Positions 16,203 through 28,955 of a stretch of 64,000 bases of DNA are shown one piece after another. Source of the stretch: Robertmurraya sp047302285 (GTDB taxonomy: Bacteria > Bacillota > Bacilli > Bacillales > Cytobacillaceae); contig NZ_CP154845.1 of assembly GCF_047302285.1 (NCBI RefSeq), forward strand, positions 4,712,001-4,776,000, in the 5' to 3' direction. The translations under genes and the position numbers were made by a program. How positions within the stretch are numbered: position 1 is the stretch's first letter; each line of letters opens with the position of its first letter. The notes under the pieces are model-generated. The model had not been told where the DNA came from and ran no database searches. It saw nothing but the letters and a program-made list of their open reading frames with translations.

Positions 16203-17438
16203 CTACTCATCTTCTTGAGTTATTAACAATTTCACAGTCTCTCTCGCTAATTTCCATTCAACATTTTCTGGACCATCCACTTGAATCTCGATTTCATGCT
16301 CACCTACACCACGATCAGAGGCATCAATATAAAGTCGGAAGTTTGACGCTGTCAAGGAAGTAATGTCTCCACTGTTCCCCGATAAAGTTATACTGGTAGA
16401 TCCATTCGATGGCTCCTGAAATACAGCTTCATATTGTTCTGATAATCCATCTATTTGAATAGGGACATTAGAAAAGGTTCGATCCTCTGTTTTATTAGCT
16501 CGTATCGATACTTTTATCACCTGAGGGTCAACAGCGATAATCCCTTCTGAAATAATAACAGGTAATGTTACCTCTGTATCCTTTTCAATTTCACTAACAT
16601 CTAATTCCACTCGAACTGAATCCGTTCTACTCAATACCTCTTCAGAAGCAATAATCTTCGCTTCCTCGGTTTCGAGTCTAATCGATTCAATCGTTACGCC
16701 CGCTGGCAAGGTCCCAGATTGGACGACATTGATCGGAACGGTTTTAGTGGATGCCTTTACTGGAATCGTTACTTTCACACTACTTGGCTCCACGAGGACA
16801 TCCAGTTTATTTAAAGCTTGATCAAGGACTAGAATCTCCGCTTCTCGCTTGAGCGTCTCATTGATTGGACCAGTCACATCCAAAGGAGCCTTTACATACG
16901 TGATTTTCTCAATCACATCTTTTGCCCCCGTGATCGTTACCTTATTTGGTTCGACGACTGCAATATCGGAAATGTATCCTTCTGCTAAAATATTGCTATC
17001 AAATTCTGCTTCTACATTAAACTCTTTCGTCACTTTTTCTTGGACAGACACGGTTACCGTTGCTGGGTCTATGCTCACTTTTAATCTTTCTGAAATGTCC
17101 CGAATTTGAATATCTACTTCTTGTGTTCCAATTTCCGCATCTGTTAAGTCGACATATACCTCAAATCCTCGTTGAGTTAAAGCCTGTTGAAGGTTTGCAC
17201 GTGGCCCAGATAGGGTCAGCTTTACCGTTTCTGGCACACCTGTTACGACAAGATTGTCTGCATCATAAAGGCTCGTTACCGGTACTGCCTCGATTACTTC
17301 TGATTCTTGATCCTGGGGAACATTGACGACTGTTTTATTTTCTTCGGTCACATTTTCAAAGAGTAGCAATGCCAGCACTAAGGCGATGACACGAATAAAC
17401 CATTTATTTTCGATCAATTTATTAATATACTTATCCAT
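16203..17438 (-). CDS. cdaR: CdaR, regulator of the diadenylate cyclase CdaA (YbbR domains)
   Basis: CdaR is membrane-anchored and modulates c-di-AMP synthesis by CdaA. This 411-residue protein has a short basic start, one membrane helix at about residues 15-25 (WFIRVIALVLALLLFENV), and then an extracellular part built of four YbbR-type beta repeats. Repeated turns such as DLTDAEIGTQEVDIQI and DASDRGVGEHEIEIQV mark the repeats. It overlaps the end of cdaA by 8 bp. Confidence 0.94.
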   Translation of the reverse strand: MDKYINKLIENKWFIRVIALVLALLLFENVTEENKTVVNVPQDQESEVIEAVPVTSLYDADNLVVTGVPETVKLTLSGPRANLQQALTQRGFEVYVDLTDAEIGTQEVDIQIRDISERLKVSIDPATVTVSVQEKVTKEFNVEAEFDSNILAEGYISDIAVVEPNKVTITGAKDVIEKITYVKAPLDVTGPINETLKREAEILVLDQALNKLDVLVEPSSVKVTIPVKASTKTVPINVVQSGTLPAGVTIESIRLETEEAKIIASEEVLSRTDSVRVELDVSEIEKDTEVTLPVIISEGIIAVDPQVIKVSIRANKTEDRTFSNVPIQIDGLSEQYEAVFQEPSNGSTSITLSGNSGDITSLTASNFRLYIDASDRGVGEHEIEIQVDGPENVEWKLARETVKLLITQEDE

Positions 17439-18258
17439 TCGCTTTTCCCCTCCAGTTCCATCGACCTGAAGAAGTCTGTTTTGCTTTTACCCCTGCTAGT
17501 AATTCTGCTTCTAATAACTCTCTAAACTTATCTAGCTTAAGGTCACGATGGAGTTCCCCATTCTTTGTCAAGGAGATCGCTCCTGTTTCCTCTGATACAA
17601 TGACCGTTAAGCTATCAGTTACTTCACTAATACCCAATGCAGCCCGATGTCTTGTCCCTAATTCCTTTGAGATAAAAGGACTCTCTGACAAGGGCAAATA
17701 ACAGGCGGCAGCAGCCACTGCATTATTTTGTAAAATAACAGCACCATCATGCAATGGAGTATTCGGGATAAAAATATTTATGAGTAGCTCCGAGGATATA
17801 TTTGCATTTAACGGGATCCCCGTTTCTATGTAATCTGCTAATCCAGTTTCCCGTTCGACGGAAATAAGGGCTCCAATACGTCGTTTTGCCATATAATCTG
17901 TTGCCTTTACAATGGCTTCAACCATCTTTTCTTGTTCATCTTCTTCCTGGTGTCCAGTTCGAGAGAAAAAGCCTCCTCTTCCTAATTGTTCTAAGGCTCT
18001 TCTAAGCTCTGGTTGGAATATAATCACAAAAGCGACGACTCCCCATATGAGTACTTGCTCCATCATCCAATTTAGCGTTTGTAAATGGAACTTATCACTG
18101 ATCAACGTTACGATTAAGACAACAAAAATTCCTTTCAGCAACTGAACAGCTTTCGTACCTTTTATCACCATGATGAGCTTGTATATCACGAATGTTACTA
18201 GGAGAATGTCAATGGCATTAATCAGTAGATCAAAAAGATTGAAATTTCCAATCGACAT
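17431..18258 (-). CDS. cdaA: Diadenylate cyclase CdaA
   Basis: CdaA makes c-di-AMP from two ATP and controls potassium and osmolyte balance and wall stress. Three membrane helices occupy about residues 1-85. The DAC domain carries LHDGAVIL and GTRHRAALGISE, the DGA and RHR catalytic motifs. The length is 275 residues (B. subtilis 273). It is the first gene of cdaA-cdaR-glmM. The ATG has a TTGGAGGAAG site. It lies 94 bp after rsiW, so it may be read from the sigma-W operon as well as its own promoter. Confidence 0.96.
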   Translation of the reverse strand: MSIGNFNLFDLLINAIDILLVTFVIYKLIMVIKGTKAVQLLKGIFVVLIVTLISDKFHLQTLNWMMEQVLIWGVVAFVIIFQPELRRALEQLGRGGFFSRTGHQEEDEQEKMVEAIVKATDYMAKRRIGALISVERETGLADYIETGIPLNANISSELLINIFIPNTPLHDGAVILQNNAVAAAACYLPLSESPFISKELGTRHRAALGISEVTDSLTVIVSEETGAISLTKNGELHRDLKLDKFRELLEAELLAGVKAKQTSSGRWNWRGKANG

Positions 18259-18352
18259 GGGACTTCCTCCAATTATATATTTAAAAGCAATACATGCTTT
18301 GATTTCGTTTTATTTTACCTTAATAGTATATCATAATTCAAAGAAACACTAT

Positions 18353-19024
18353 TCAACTCAGTTCCACGCAAGGAAAAACAGTCACACCTTGTGACTGTTC
18401 CGACTCTTCGAAGAAGTTGATTGCTTCTTTCGCCATATTCTTCATATGATACCATATCCACTCAAAGATAGCATTTATTTCTTTAATCTCTCCTGTTACA
18501 TCCCCTGCAGAGGCTAAATATTTTTCTCCGTTTATGACCGTTGCATTTCCATCAATTTGTCCTTCGATTACCAGTGTTCCGTTTCGAACGACGACATCTC
18601 CTTTAACAACTTCACCTTTTGGTACAATGACCGTATCATTTTGAACAATCAAGTTTGGTTGTTTTGATACGGATAAGTCATGACCGGTGTTCCATGTTGA
18701 GAAAAGACTCCCTACCATGAGAACCAGGAATAAGGAAGCAGCCGTTAATAGCGGATGATGTCTCAACCATCTTTGGACGCCTACTTTTTTCTTTTCTTTC
18801 GGTAATCTATTCATCACCTTCATGGTAAAATCGTCTGGCGCTGCTACATGAGCAACACTCTTTACTAATGCCAATGATTTTTCAAGTTCATGAAAATGCT
18901 TTTGACAATCCGGACATTGCAAAAGATGGTCTTTCAATTCCTTTTCATGCTCAGTTGAGATTTCTTCATCTAAAAACTCGTGCATATAAGCAATATATTT
19001 TTCAGGACAACTCACTGTTCTCAC
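18353..19024 (-). CDS. rsiW: Anti-sigma-W factor RsiW
   Basis: RsiW is a single-pass membrane protein that holds SigW inactive until regulated proteolysis destroys it under envelope stress. The N-terminal zinc anti-sigma motif is visible: His in DEEISTEHEKELKDHL and CPDC (about residues 36-40). One transmembrane helix follows at about residues 92-110 (LLTAASLFLVLMVGSLF), and the extracytoplasmic tail has bactofilin-like repeats (VVKGDVVVRNGTLVIEGQID). The length of 223 residues is normal. It starts 6 bp after sigW. Confidence 0.94.
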   Translation of the reverse strand: MRTVSCPEKYIAYMHEFLDEEISTEHEKELKDHLLQCPDCQKHFHELEKSLALVKSVAHVAAPDDFTMKVMNRLPKEKKKVGVQRWLRHHPLLTAASLFLVLMVGSLFSTWNTGHDLSVSKQPNLIVQNDTVIVPKGEVVKGDVVVRNGTLVIEGQIDGNATVINGEKYLASAGDVTGEIKEINAIFEWIWYHMKNMAKEAINFFEESEQSQGVTVFPCVELS

Positions 19025-19030
19025 CTCTCA

Positions 19031-19594
19031 TTAAACATTCCTTAATTGGTGTCTCAACGCTTCTCGCCCTCTGTGAATGCGGGTTTTGACTGTTCCTAAT
19101 GGCATATCCAGAATCTCACTAATTTCGTTTAACGAAAGCTCTTCAATATACTTTAGAACGATGACAGAACGGTACTTCTCCGGCAATTTTGCGATTTCCC
19201 TCTGAATGGTTTCATGCAACTCTATACTCTCGACTTCTTCTTCTGGTAATGCTGAATCTGAAGGCACCTGTGAGTACATCGTCAAACCATCTGTTCCCGA
19301 GACTTCCGCATCTAGGTAAAAATCCGGTTTTTTCTTTCTAATTCGGTCAATACATAGGTTCGTGGCAATTCGATAGAGCCATGTGGAAAATTTCAAGTCG
19401 ATATTAAAGCTTGCAATATTCACATATGCGCGAATAAATGCTTCTTGGGCCATGTCTTCAGCCTCGTGGCGGTTTCCCAGCATTCGGAAACATAGTTGAA
19501 ATACTTTATCTTTATAGATTTCAACTATTTCTGCATAGGCATTTTGATCGCCTTTTAGTACTTGTCTAATTCTTTTTTTAACTATTGCATCCAT
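19031..19594 (-). CDS. sigW: ECF RNA polymerase sigma factor SigW
   Basis: SigW directs the envelope-stress and antibiotic-resistance regulon. The chosen ATG at 19594 has GGAGGT and gives 187 residues, the B. subtilis size; a longer in-frame ORF to 19660 would run through the promoter. Region 2 (CFRMLGNRHEAEDMAQEAFIR, FSTWLYRIATNLCIDRIRKK) and region 4 (LPEKYRSVIVLKYIEELSLN, MPLGTVKTRIHRGREALR) are clear. It forms an operon with rsiW and is autoregulated from the sigma-W promoter at 19631-19659. Confidence 0.96.
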   Translation of the reverse strand: MDAIVKKRIRQVLKGDQNAYAEIVEIYKDKVFQLCFRMLGNRHEAEDMAQEAFIRAYVNIASFNIDLKFSTWLYRIATNLCIDRIRKKKPDFYLDAEVSGTDGLTMYSQVPSDSALPEEEVESIELHETIQREIAKLPEKYRSVIVLKYIEELSLNEISEILDMPLGTVKTRIHRGREALRHQLRNV

Positions 19595-19630
19595 TTTTCT
19601 ATTTACCTCCGCTCTAATGCGGCTAGTCGA

Positions 19631-19659
19631 TATACGAATCGATAGCAGAAAAGGTTTCA
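19631..19659 (-). promoter_or_regulatory. Sigma-W autoregulatory promoter
   Basis: The minus strand reads TGAAAC at 19659-19654 and CGTATA at 19636-19631 with a 17-bp spacer (16 if the -10 is read as TCGTA). This matches the sigma-W consensus TGAAAC-N16-CGTA. It lies about 37 bp upstream of the sigW ATG. Confidence 0.85.
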
Positions 19660-19824
19660 TTTATTTACGGGATTTATTTATTACTGCTACAATCTAAGCC
19701 TTTTATCTAATTATCAGTAAGCAAATGGAACCATGATTATTATATACGATCTATTTTAGCAAAAAAAACCATTTATAGTTTAAGAATTTGGACAAAGGGA
19801 ATAAAGAAATTAAAGGATGGTGTT

Positions 19825-19983
19825 ATGAGGACAAAATTATTGCAGGAAATTGAATACTGTCGTAATCAAATGATCTCCACTGCCGCCTATACTTCTCTCT
19901 CAAATGATGAAGTACTAAAACTTAGCAAAGAACTGGATGTCTTATTAAATCAGTATCAAAAAATCAAAGAAAAAAATAAATAA
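19825..19983 (+). CDS. Spo0E-like aspartyl-phosphate phosphatase (small)
   Basis: A 52-residue reading frame begins at an ATG 7 bp after AAAGGATGG and ends in TAA. The motif SLSNDEVLKLSKELDVLLNQY is the Spo0E family signature (SxSxExxxLSxELDxLL). Such proteins dephosphorylate Spo0A~P and delay sporulation. An N-terminal helix LLQEIEYCRNQMI completes the two-helix hairpin. It is the only plus-strand gene in this stretch and is divergent from sigW. The family is clear; its exact target is not known. Confidence 0.88.
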   Translation: MRTKLLQEIEYCRNQMISTAAYTSLSNDEVLKLSKELDVLLNQYQKIKEKNK

Positions 19984-19991
19984 TCGTATCG

Positions 19992-20022
19992 GCACCTCCC
20001 CTTATTTTATATTGGGAGGTGC
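19992..20022. terminator. Bidirectional terminator between the Spo0E-like gene and rocF
   Basis: The arms GCACCTCCC (19992-20000) and GGGAGGTGC (20014-20022) pair perfectly around a 13-nt AT-rich loop, between two converging stop codons. U-rich sequence follows on the minus side. Confidence 0.75.
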
Positions 20023-20044
20023 AGTTCATACTACCATTTAATTC

Positions 20045-20941
20045 TTACAATAATTTCTCTCCAAATAATGAGCCCATTAAAGCAACAGCTACTGACGCTG
20101 TTTTATTTTTCTCATCTAAGATAGGATTTACTTCTACAAATTCAGCTGAAGTGACAATTTCGGACTCGGCCAGCATCTCCATCGCCAAATGACTTTCGCG
20201 ATAACTAATTCCTCCGTTTACAGGAGTACCCACTCCAGGAGCATCTGTTGGATCTAATCCATCTAGATCTAGTGACAAATGAACCCCATCTGTACGTTCC
20301 TTTAAGTACTGTATCGTTTCTTCCATGACCTTTGTCATTCCTAACCGATCGATTTCATGCATAGTGTAAACTCTAATTCCTTTTTCTTTAATAAGGTCTC
20401 TTTCTCCCTCATCTAACGAGCGGGCGCCAATGAGCACGATATTCTCTGGTTTCACTTTTGGATGATAGCCACCTATATTCGTCAACAATGGGTGCCCTAA
20501 GCCTATACTAACAGCCAACGGCATTCCATGGATATTTCCAGACGGTGATGTTTCAGCTGTGTTTAAATCACCATGAGCATCATACCAAATCACACCTAGG
20601 TTTTGATAGTGCCGTGAAACTCCTGCCAGGGTTCCTATAGCAATACTATGATCCCCACCTAATACTAAGGGAAAAGAACCAGATTGAATCACTTCATCTA
20701 CCTTTTTAGCAAGGTTTGCTGTTTTCTCCGCAATTAAATCGAGATTCCTCAGATTTGATTCCTTGTCCACGCAAACTTCAGGTCTTCCAATCGCAATATC
20801 ACCTAAATCTTCAACTTCATCAAATAAAGTTTGTAGCTTTTCATTTACACCAGCGTAACGTATCGCACTCGGACCCATATCAACTCCACGCCTCATCTGC
20901 CCAAGATCCATAGGCATTCCAATAATCGATAACTTGCGCAC
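20045..20941 (-). CDS. rocF: Arginase
   Basis: Arginase hydrolyses arginine to ornithine and urea in arginine catabolism. The manganese-binding motifs are all present: GGDHSIAIG, WYDAHGDLN and LSLDLDGLDP, with the substrate loop around NTAETSPSGNIHGMPLA. The length is 298 residues (B. subtilis 296). It stands alone here, between the tRNA cluster and sigW, rather than in a rocDEF cluster; this is the usual place of the gene in several Bacillus relatives. Confidence 0.95.
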   Translation of the reverse strand: MRKLSIIGMPMDLGQMRRGVDMGPSAIRYAGVNEKLQTLFDEVEDLGDIAIGRPEVCVDKESNLRNLDLIAEKTANLAKKVDEVIQSGSFPLVLGGDHSIAIGTLAGVSRHYQNLGVIWYDAHGDLNTAETSPSGNIHGMPLAVSIGLGHPLLTNIGGYHPKVKPENIVLIGARSLDEGERDLIKEKGIRVYTMHEIDRLGMTKVMEETIQYLKERTDGVHLSLDLDGLDPTDAPGVGTPVNGGISYRESHLAMEMLAESEIVTSAEFVEVNPILDEKNKTASVAVALMGSLFGEKLL

Positions 20942-21019
20942 CTGCTTCCCCTCCTATCTGTCTTACTCCTATTTTAAACGCTTACAATCACTTGACTCAA
21001 CTCGACATAATTATGCATA

Positions 21020-21613
21020 TATATACGTTTGAAAATTCCATAAAATATGAAAATGATATTAGACTTTTAAATGATCAAATGATCCAATCTCTTTTGATTA
21101 TTAACGGATTAAGTCTTTCATTTCTATGTTTCATCGATTTTATTATTGTTAGATAAAGATGGATGGATGAAACTCCTACACCCTTTAAGTTATATTGGAC
21201 GTATGGCACTAACGAATTATATTCTCCAAACTATGTGGAAGGTTCTCATTAAACCTGAATTTGTTGCACAATGGGATGAGCTCCCAGAAAATTATCCTAA
21301 TAAGGATATGTCTAAAGGAAGTAAAGTTGTTTGGGAACACCCTAACGGAGGACAAACCATTACATCTATCATAAAAGCAGAAGAAATGAAGGAATTAAAG
21401 ATTGCGTTATACCAATCAAATTGGGAAATAAAACCGATTGAAGGTGACGTAGCGTATCTATATCAGTTAGAGGGTCGAAATGGTCGTACACTTTTAAAAA
21501 TTGAAATTGGTGATTTTTCACTTATCAAGAATGGACAAATGTATTATGATGCCTCTGTTGAGTTTGCATCTACATCTAAACTAGTGATTAAAGAACTAGC
21601 AGAAAGTCTATAA
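21020..21613 (+). pseudogene. Decayed DUF418 membrane-protein end joined to a truncated SRPBCC domain
   Basis: The ORF 21146-21613 (155 residues) is a chimera. Residues 1-28 (LLHPLSYIGRMALTNYILQT) match the C-terminal signature of DUF418/YeiB-type membrane proteins. From MWKVLIKPEFVAQWDELPEN onward it matches the SRPBCC (START/AHSA1-like) fold without its first ~20 residues. Upstream (about 21070-21145) another frame encodes a hydrophobic stretch (LSLSFLCFIDFIIV), as expected of a frameshifted remnant of the same DUF418 protein. I see no convincing ribosome-binding site. A deletion fusing two old genes is the simplest reading. Confidence 0.6.
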
Positions 21614-21665
21614 AAAGAAACTTTTTTACTGATGCCAACTCAATTTAAATTTTTGAACACAAAAA

Positions 21666-21693
21666 ATCCCTTAAGATTGGTATCTTAAGGGAT
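21666..21693 (-). terminator. Terminator at the end of the rRNA/tRNA operon
   Basis: The perfect 12-bp arms ATCCCTTAAGAT and ATCTTAAGGGAT enclose a 4-nt loop, followed on the minus strand by TTTTTT. It begins 1 nt after the tRNA-Lys 3' end. Confidence 0.88.
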
Positions 21694-21694
21694 A

Positions 21695-21767
21695 TGAGCC
21701 ATGAAGGACTCGAACCTTCGACCCTCTGATTAAAAGTCAGATGCTCTACCAACTGAGCTAATGGCTC
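21695..21767 (-). tRNA. tRNA-Lys (anticodon TTT)
   Basis: A 73-nt cloverleaf with acceptor GAGCCAT/ATGGCTC and anticodon loop CTTTTAA. CCA is not encoded. It is the last gene of the operon. Its first 26 nt are repeated at 21901-21926. Confidence 0.95.
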
Positions 21768-21926
21768 GAAACCAATATGTGCTACTATTTCATTCTTACT
21801 TACTAATGCTGGCATCTACGATGTCCCCATCTCAGTAAGTTGATTCAAGTAGCAGCTCGATGGGTACAACTCGTAGCAAATTCATGGATGAATCGCTCGT
21901 TGCTCTACCAACTGAGCTAATGGCTC
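21768..21926 (-). repeat. Structured repeat, copy 1, with a duplicate of the 5' end of tRNA-Lys
   Basis: In the direction of transcription, 21926-21901 is an exact copy of the first 26 nt of tRNA-Lys (acceptor strand through D stem, ending GAGCA). About 82 bp (21900-21819) that match copy 2 at 22909-22990 (about 85% identical) follow, then ~50 bp of unique spacer, then the intact tRNA-Lys. The tRNA fragment lacks the anticodon arm and everything downstream, so it cannot be a working tRNA. The shared part folds into hairpins (see findings). I do not recognise it. Confidence 0.8.
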
Positions 21927-21936
21927 TAAAAAAACT

Positions 21937-22011
21937 TGGCTGGGCTAGCAGGATTCGAACCTACGAATGACGGAGTCAAAGTCCGTTGCCTTACCACTTG
22001 GCTATAGCCCA
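21937..22011 (-). tRNA. tRNA-Gln (anticodon TTG)
   Basis: The cloverleaf has acceptor TGGGCTA/TAGCCCA, discriminator G and an encoded CCA. The anticodon loop CTTTGAC places TTG as the anticodon. Confidence 0.94.
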
Positions 22012-22117
22012 ATAATATGTAAAATTCAAAAATAAAAAGGACTAATTATAGCTTGTCCTGTTTTTATGTTTTTATATAAGGAATGTTAATTTATTCCGCA
22101 AGCTTCATAAATAGCTT

Positions 22118-22201
22118 TGGTGGAGGGGGACGGATTCGAACCGCCGAACCCGAAGGAGCGGATTTACAGTCCGCCGCGTTTAGCCACTTCGCTACCCCTC
22201 C
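22118..22201 (-). tRNA. tRNA-Tyr (anticodon GTA)
   Basis: The 84-nt length reflects the long variable arm of bacterial tRNA-Tyr. The acceptor is GGAGGGG/CCCCTCC, the anticodon loop is CTGTAAA, and CCA is encoded. Confidence 0.95.
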
Positions 22202-22215
22202 GAAAACAAAAAAAA

Positions 22216-22291
<76 letters not shown>

Positions 22292-22414
22292 AAATTAAAT
22301 AATAATGAATGCTATTTTACTCTGCTACGCTCCGTGAAAATAGATGACCCTTATTTTCGCTTTTGCAAAAACTGTGGAAAACTATTTTACTCCGCTTTAC
22401 TACGTAAAAAGCTT

Positions 22415-22490
22415 TGGTGGAGGATGACGGGATCGAACCGCCGACCCCCTGCTTGTAAGGCAGGTGCTCTCCCAGCTGAGCTAATCCTCC
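22415..22490 (-). tRNA. tRNA-Val (anticodon TAC)
   Basis: The 76-nt cloverleaf has acceptor GGAGGAT/ATCCTCC, anticodon loop CTTACAA, and an encoded CCA. Confidence 0.95.
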
Positions 22491-22587
22491 AATGTATAAG
22501 TCTATTTATTTCTATCGTTGTTTGTTCCTTGTTTTCGCTGTCGTAAAAGTATAAGGTACGTTTTTTTCGCTGTCGCGAAAAAAACTT

Positions 22588-22662
22588 TGGTGACCCCTAC
22601 GGGATTCGAACCCGTGTTACCGCCGTGAAAGGGCGGTGTCTTAACCGCTTGACCAAGGGGCC
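22588..22662 (-). tRNA. tRNA-Glu (anticodon TTC)
   Basis: The 75-nt cloverleaf has acceptor GGCCCCT/AGGGGTC, anticodon loop CTTTCAC, and an encoded CCA. Confidence 0.95.
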
Positions 22663-22680
22663 GTTACATTATTTAGAGAG

Positions 22681-22753
22681 AGCTTCCAACCGGGCTCGAA
22701 CCGGTGACCTCTTCCTTACCATGGAAGTGCTCTACCTGCTGAGCTATGGAAGC
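22681..22753 (-). tRNA. tRNA-Thr (anticodon GGT)
   Basis: The 73-nt cloverleaf has acceptor GCTTCCA/TGGAAGC, anticodon stem CTTCC/GGAAG and loop ATGGTAA. CCA is not encoded. It is the second threonine isoacceptor in the operon. Confidence 0.94.
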
Positions 22754-22797
22754 ATGCATTCTAGCTCACAATTATACTACTAATAAAGTGACTAAAA

Positions 22798-22872
22798 TGG
22801 CTCCGCGGGTAGGATTCGAACCTACGACCGATCGGTTAACAGCCGATTGCTCTACCACTGAGCTACCGCGGA
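22798..22872 (-). tRNA. tRNA-Asn (anticodon GTT)
   Basis: The 75-nt cloverleaf has acceptor TCCGCGG/CCGCGGA, anticodon loop CTGTTAA, discriminator G, and an encoded CCA. It is the first intact tRNA after 5S. Its first 26 nt are repeated at 22990-23015. Confidence 0.95.
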
Positions 22873-23015
22873 AAATCATTAATTAATTCCTCTATCTTGT
22901 GCACTTTCCGATTGTCCTCATCTCAGAAAGTCCATTCAAGTAGCAGCTCGATGAGTACAACTCGCAGCAAAATCATGATGCTTTGCTCGTTGCTCTACCA
23001 CTGAGCTACCGCGGA
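22873..23015 (-). repeat. Structured repeat, copy 2, with a duplicate of the 5' end of tRNA-Asn
   Basis: The layout is the same as copy 1. Positions 23015-22990 repeat the first 26 nt of tRNA-Asn and break off at the same point of the D stem. They run directly into the shared ~82-bp sequence (22990-22909), then ~36 bp of AT-rich spacer, then intact tRNA-Asn. It lies between 5S rRNA and tRNA-Asn and is therefore transcribed with the operon. Confidence 0.8.
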
Positions 23016-23055
23016 AAAATAATACTTTAATCCTTAACTAGAATCAAAGTGGTTT

Positions 23056-23173
<118 letters not shown>

Positions 23174-23268
23174 TATTTGATTGAAGTGACCTCTTTTGCT
23201 TGCGCAAAAAGGATTATACCTTCAAAACTAGATAATGAAAGAAGAATAGAAAACCGAATAATCAATTT

Positions 23269-26202
<2,934 letters not shown>

Positions 26203-26635
26203 ACGATTTTTCCAAAGGAAAATATCGTTCATTGTTCGGCAAATGATAAGCGGCGTATCTCTTCGTCATCTTCACTCGTCAGCATCCTCACGTACACACT
26301 ACGTACGTTCCGGTGCTTCCTCGCTTGATTCCTCGACCTACTTGCTTCTCATTTCCCTCATTGCTTGGCTTACAATTTCTCGTAACCCTCGCGGTTTTGT
26401 TTTGAAACTTAATCTCTAAACATATAGAGAGAAAAACTAAAATGGCGATTACTCGGTTTATTTCTTGGTTCTTCTTCATTATCTAGTTTTCAAGGTACAA
26501 GATTGTAACCAAAAGGTTACGTATATGAGAGTATTGCACTCTCAAAACTAAACAAATCATACGGCTTTTTTGACGAGTCAAAAAAGCTTCCATCAACGTT
26601 ACGATTATGAGACATCTAAGTCTCCATATTCCTTA
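26203..26635 (-). other. 16S-23S internal spacer without tRNA genes
   Basis: I see no tRNA cloverleaf in this ~430-bp spacer. It holds one arm of the 23S processing stem (26469-26492) and one arm of the 16S processing stem (26536-26563). The 16S arm pairs with 28387-28414 on the far side of 16S at 26 of 28 positions. Confidence 0.8.
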
Positions 26636-28188
<1,553 letters not shown>

Positions 28189-28555
28189 AGAGTAAGAATT
28201 AGCTCTGAAATTTTTCGCATAAGCGAAAATATTTTTCATTAATTGAAACTTTAAATAAACGTTGGCTAGTTTCGGCTCCTAGCTTCTCGACCATTTCACT
28301 TCTTCTGTCAAAGTCTTTTGAACTTTTCCGCCAGAAGTTCCAATGTTTGTCGAAGCTGCACAGTCGCCTCCACTATTATTTGTTGACGTATGATTTGTTT
28401 AGTTTTCAAAGTGCGATTTCTCGATTTTCCTAAAGGAAAATTCTTCTTCATCGCTCGTAAGCGACTTTTTTAATATAACATATCGTTCAATCTTCGTCAA
28501 CAACTTTTTTAAAAACTTTTTTGTTTTCGTTTAGTTGTTATCAGCGACGTTTATT
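28189..28555 (-). promoter_or_regulatory. rRNA operon leader
   Basis: The leader carries the 5' arm of the 16S processing stem (28387-28414), containing a boxA-like CACTTTGAAAACTAAAC. A TTTTCGC/GCGAAAA hairpin (28213-28229) lies just upstream of 16S. The segment 28250-28380 has no feature I recognise. Confidence 0.6.
28472..28500 (-). promoter_or_regulatory. rRNA promoter P2
   Basis: TTGACG (28500-28495), a 17-bp spacer, and TATATT (28477-28472), on the minus strand. Confidence 0.85.
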
Positions 28556-28584
28556 AATATATCAAGATAATAATGTGAAGTCAA
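28556..28584 (-). promoter_or_regulatory. rRNA promoter P1
   Basis: TTGACT (28584-28579), a 17-bp spacer, and TATATT (28561-28556), on the minus strand, 84 bp upstream of P2. Tandem strong promoters are normal for Bacillus rrn operons. Confidence 0.85.
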
Positions 28585-28603
28585 CACTTTTTTCGCAATT
28601 TAT

Positions 28604-28822
28604 TTAAATGCTTTTTGTAGAGCGAAGATACGTTAAACATTCCTCTGAAGGAGCCACCCGTTTAAACAAAGAAAATAATATTTTATATCTTTCTTCCATC
28701 GCCCTTTTGACGATATGATCAATCCGCTCATCTTCTAAATCAAAAAGAATTTCATCCATTTCTCTCTTAATTAAGTACTGAATCTCCTTTACTTCCTTTT
28801 CATTAATCATCATCCCTAACAC
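28604..28822 (-). CDS. Small conserved-looking protein of unknown function
   Basis: I do not recognise this 72-residue protein. A GTG at 28822 follows AGGAG at 8 bp spacing; a longer frame to 28867 lacks a site. The product is acidic and helical (EIQYLIKREMDEILFDLEDE) with a C-terminal KRVAPSEECLTYLRS. It ends only 20 bp before the -35 of the rRNA promoter P1 and is read in the same direction, so its transcript may run into the rrn operon. The neighbouring block is sporulation-related, but no role can be assigned. Confidence 0.55.
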   Translation of the reverse strand: MLGMMINEKEVKEIQYLIKREMDEILFDLEDERIDHIVKRAMEERYKILFSLFKRVAPSEECLTYLRSTKSI

Positions 28823-28955
28823 AATAACCACTCCTATACACTTAATGGTTATTGTAGTGTTATCCATTTTAATTATTTTTATGACTTCGTTAACATATTT
28901 TTCTTATCGAAGCATACCTATGAGACAAGGAGTGTATTGGACGAGGTGATGGAAG

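Noticed and set aside
26203..26635. tRNA-Ile/tRNA-Ala in the 16S-23S spacer
   Set aside because: No cloverleaf or conserved GTTCGAATC-type T-loop occurs in this spacer.
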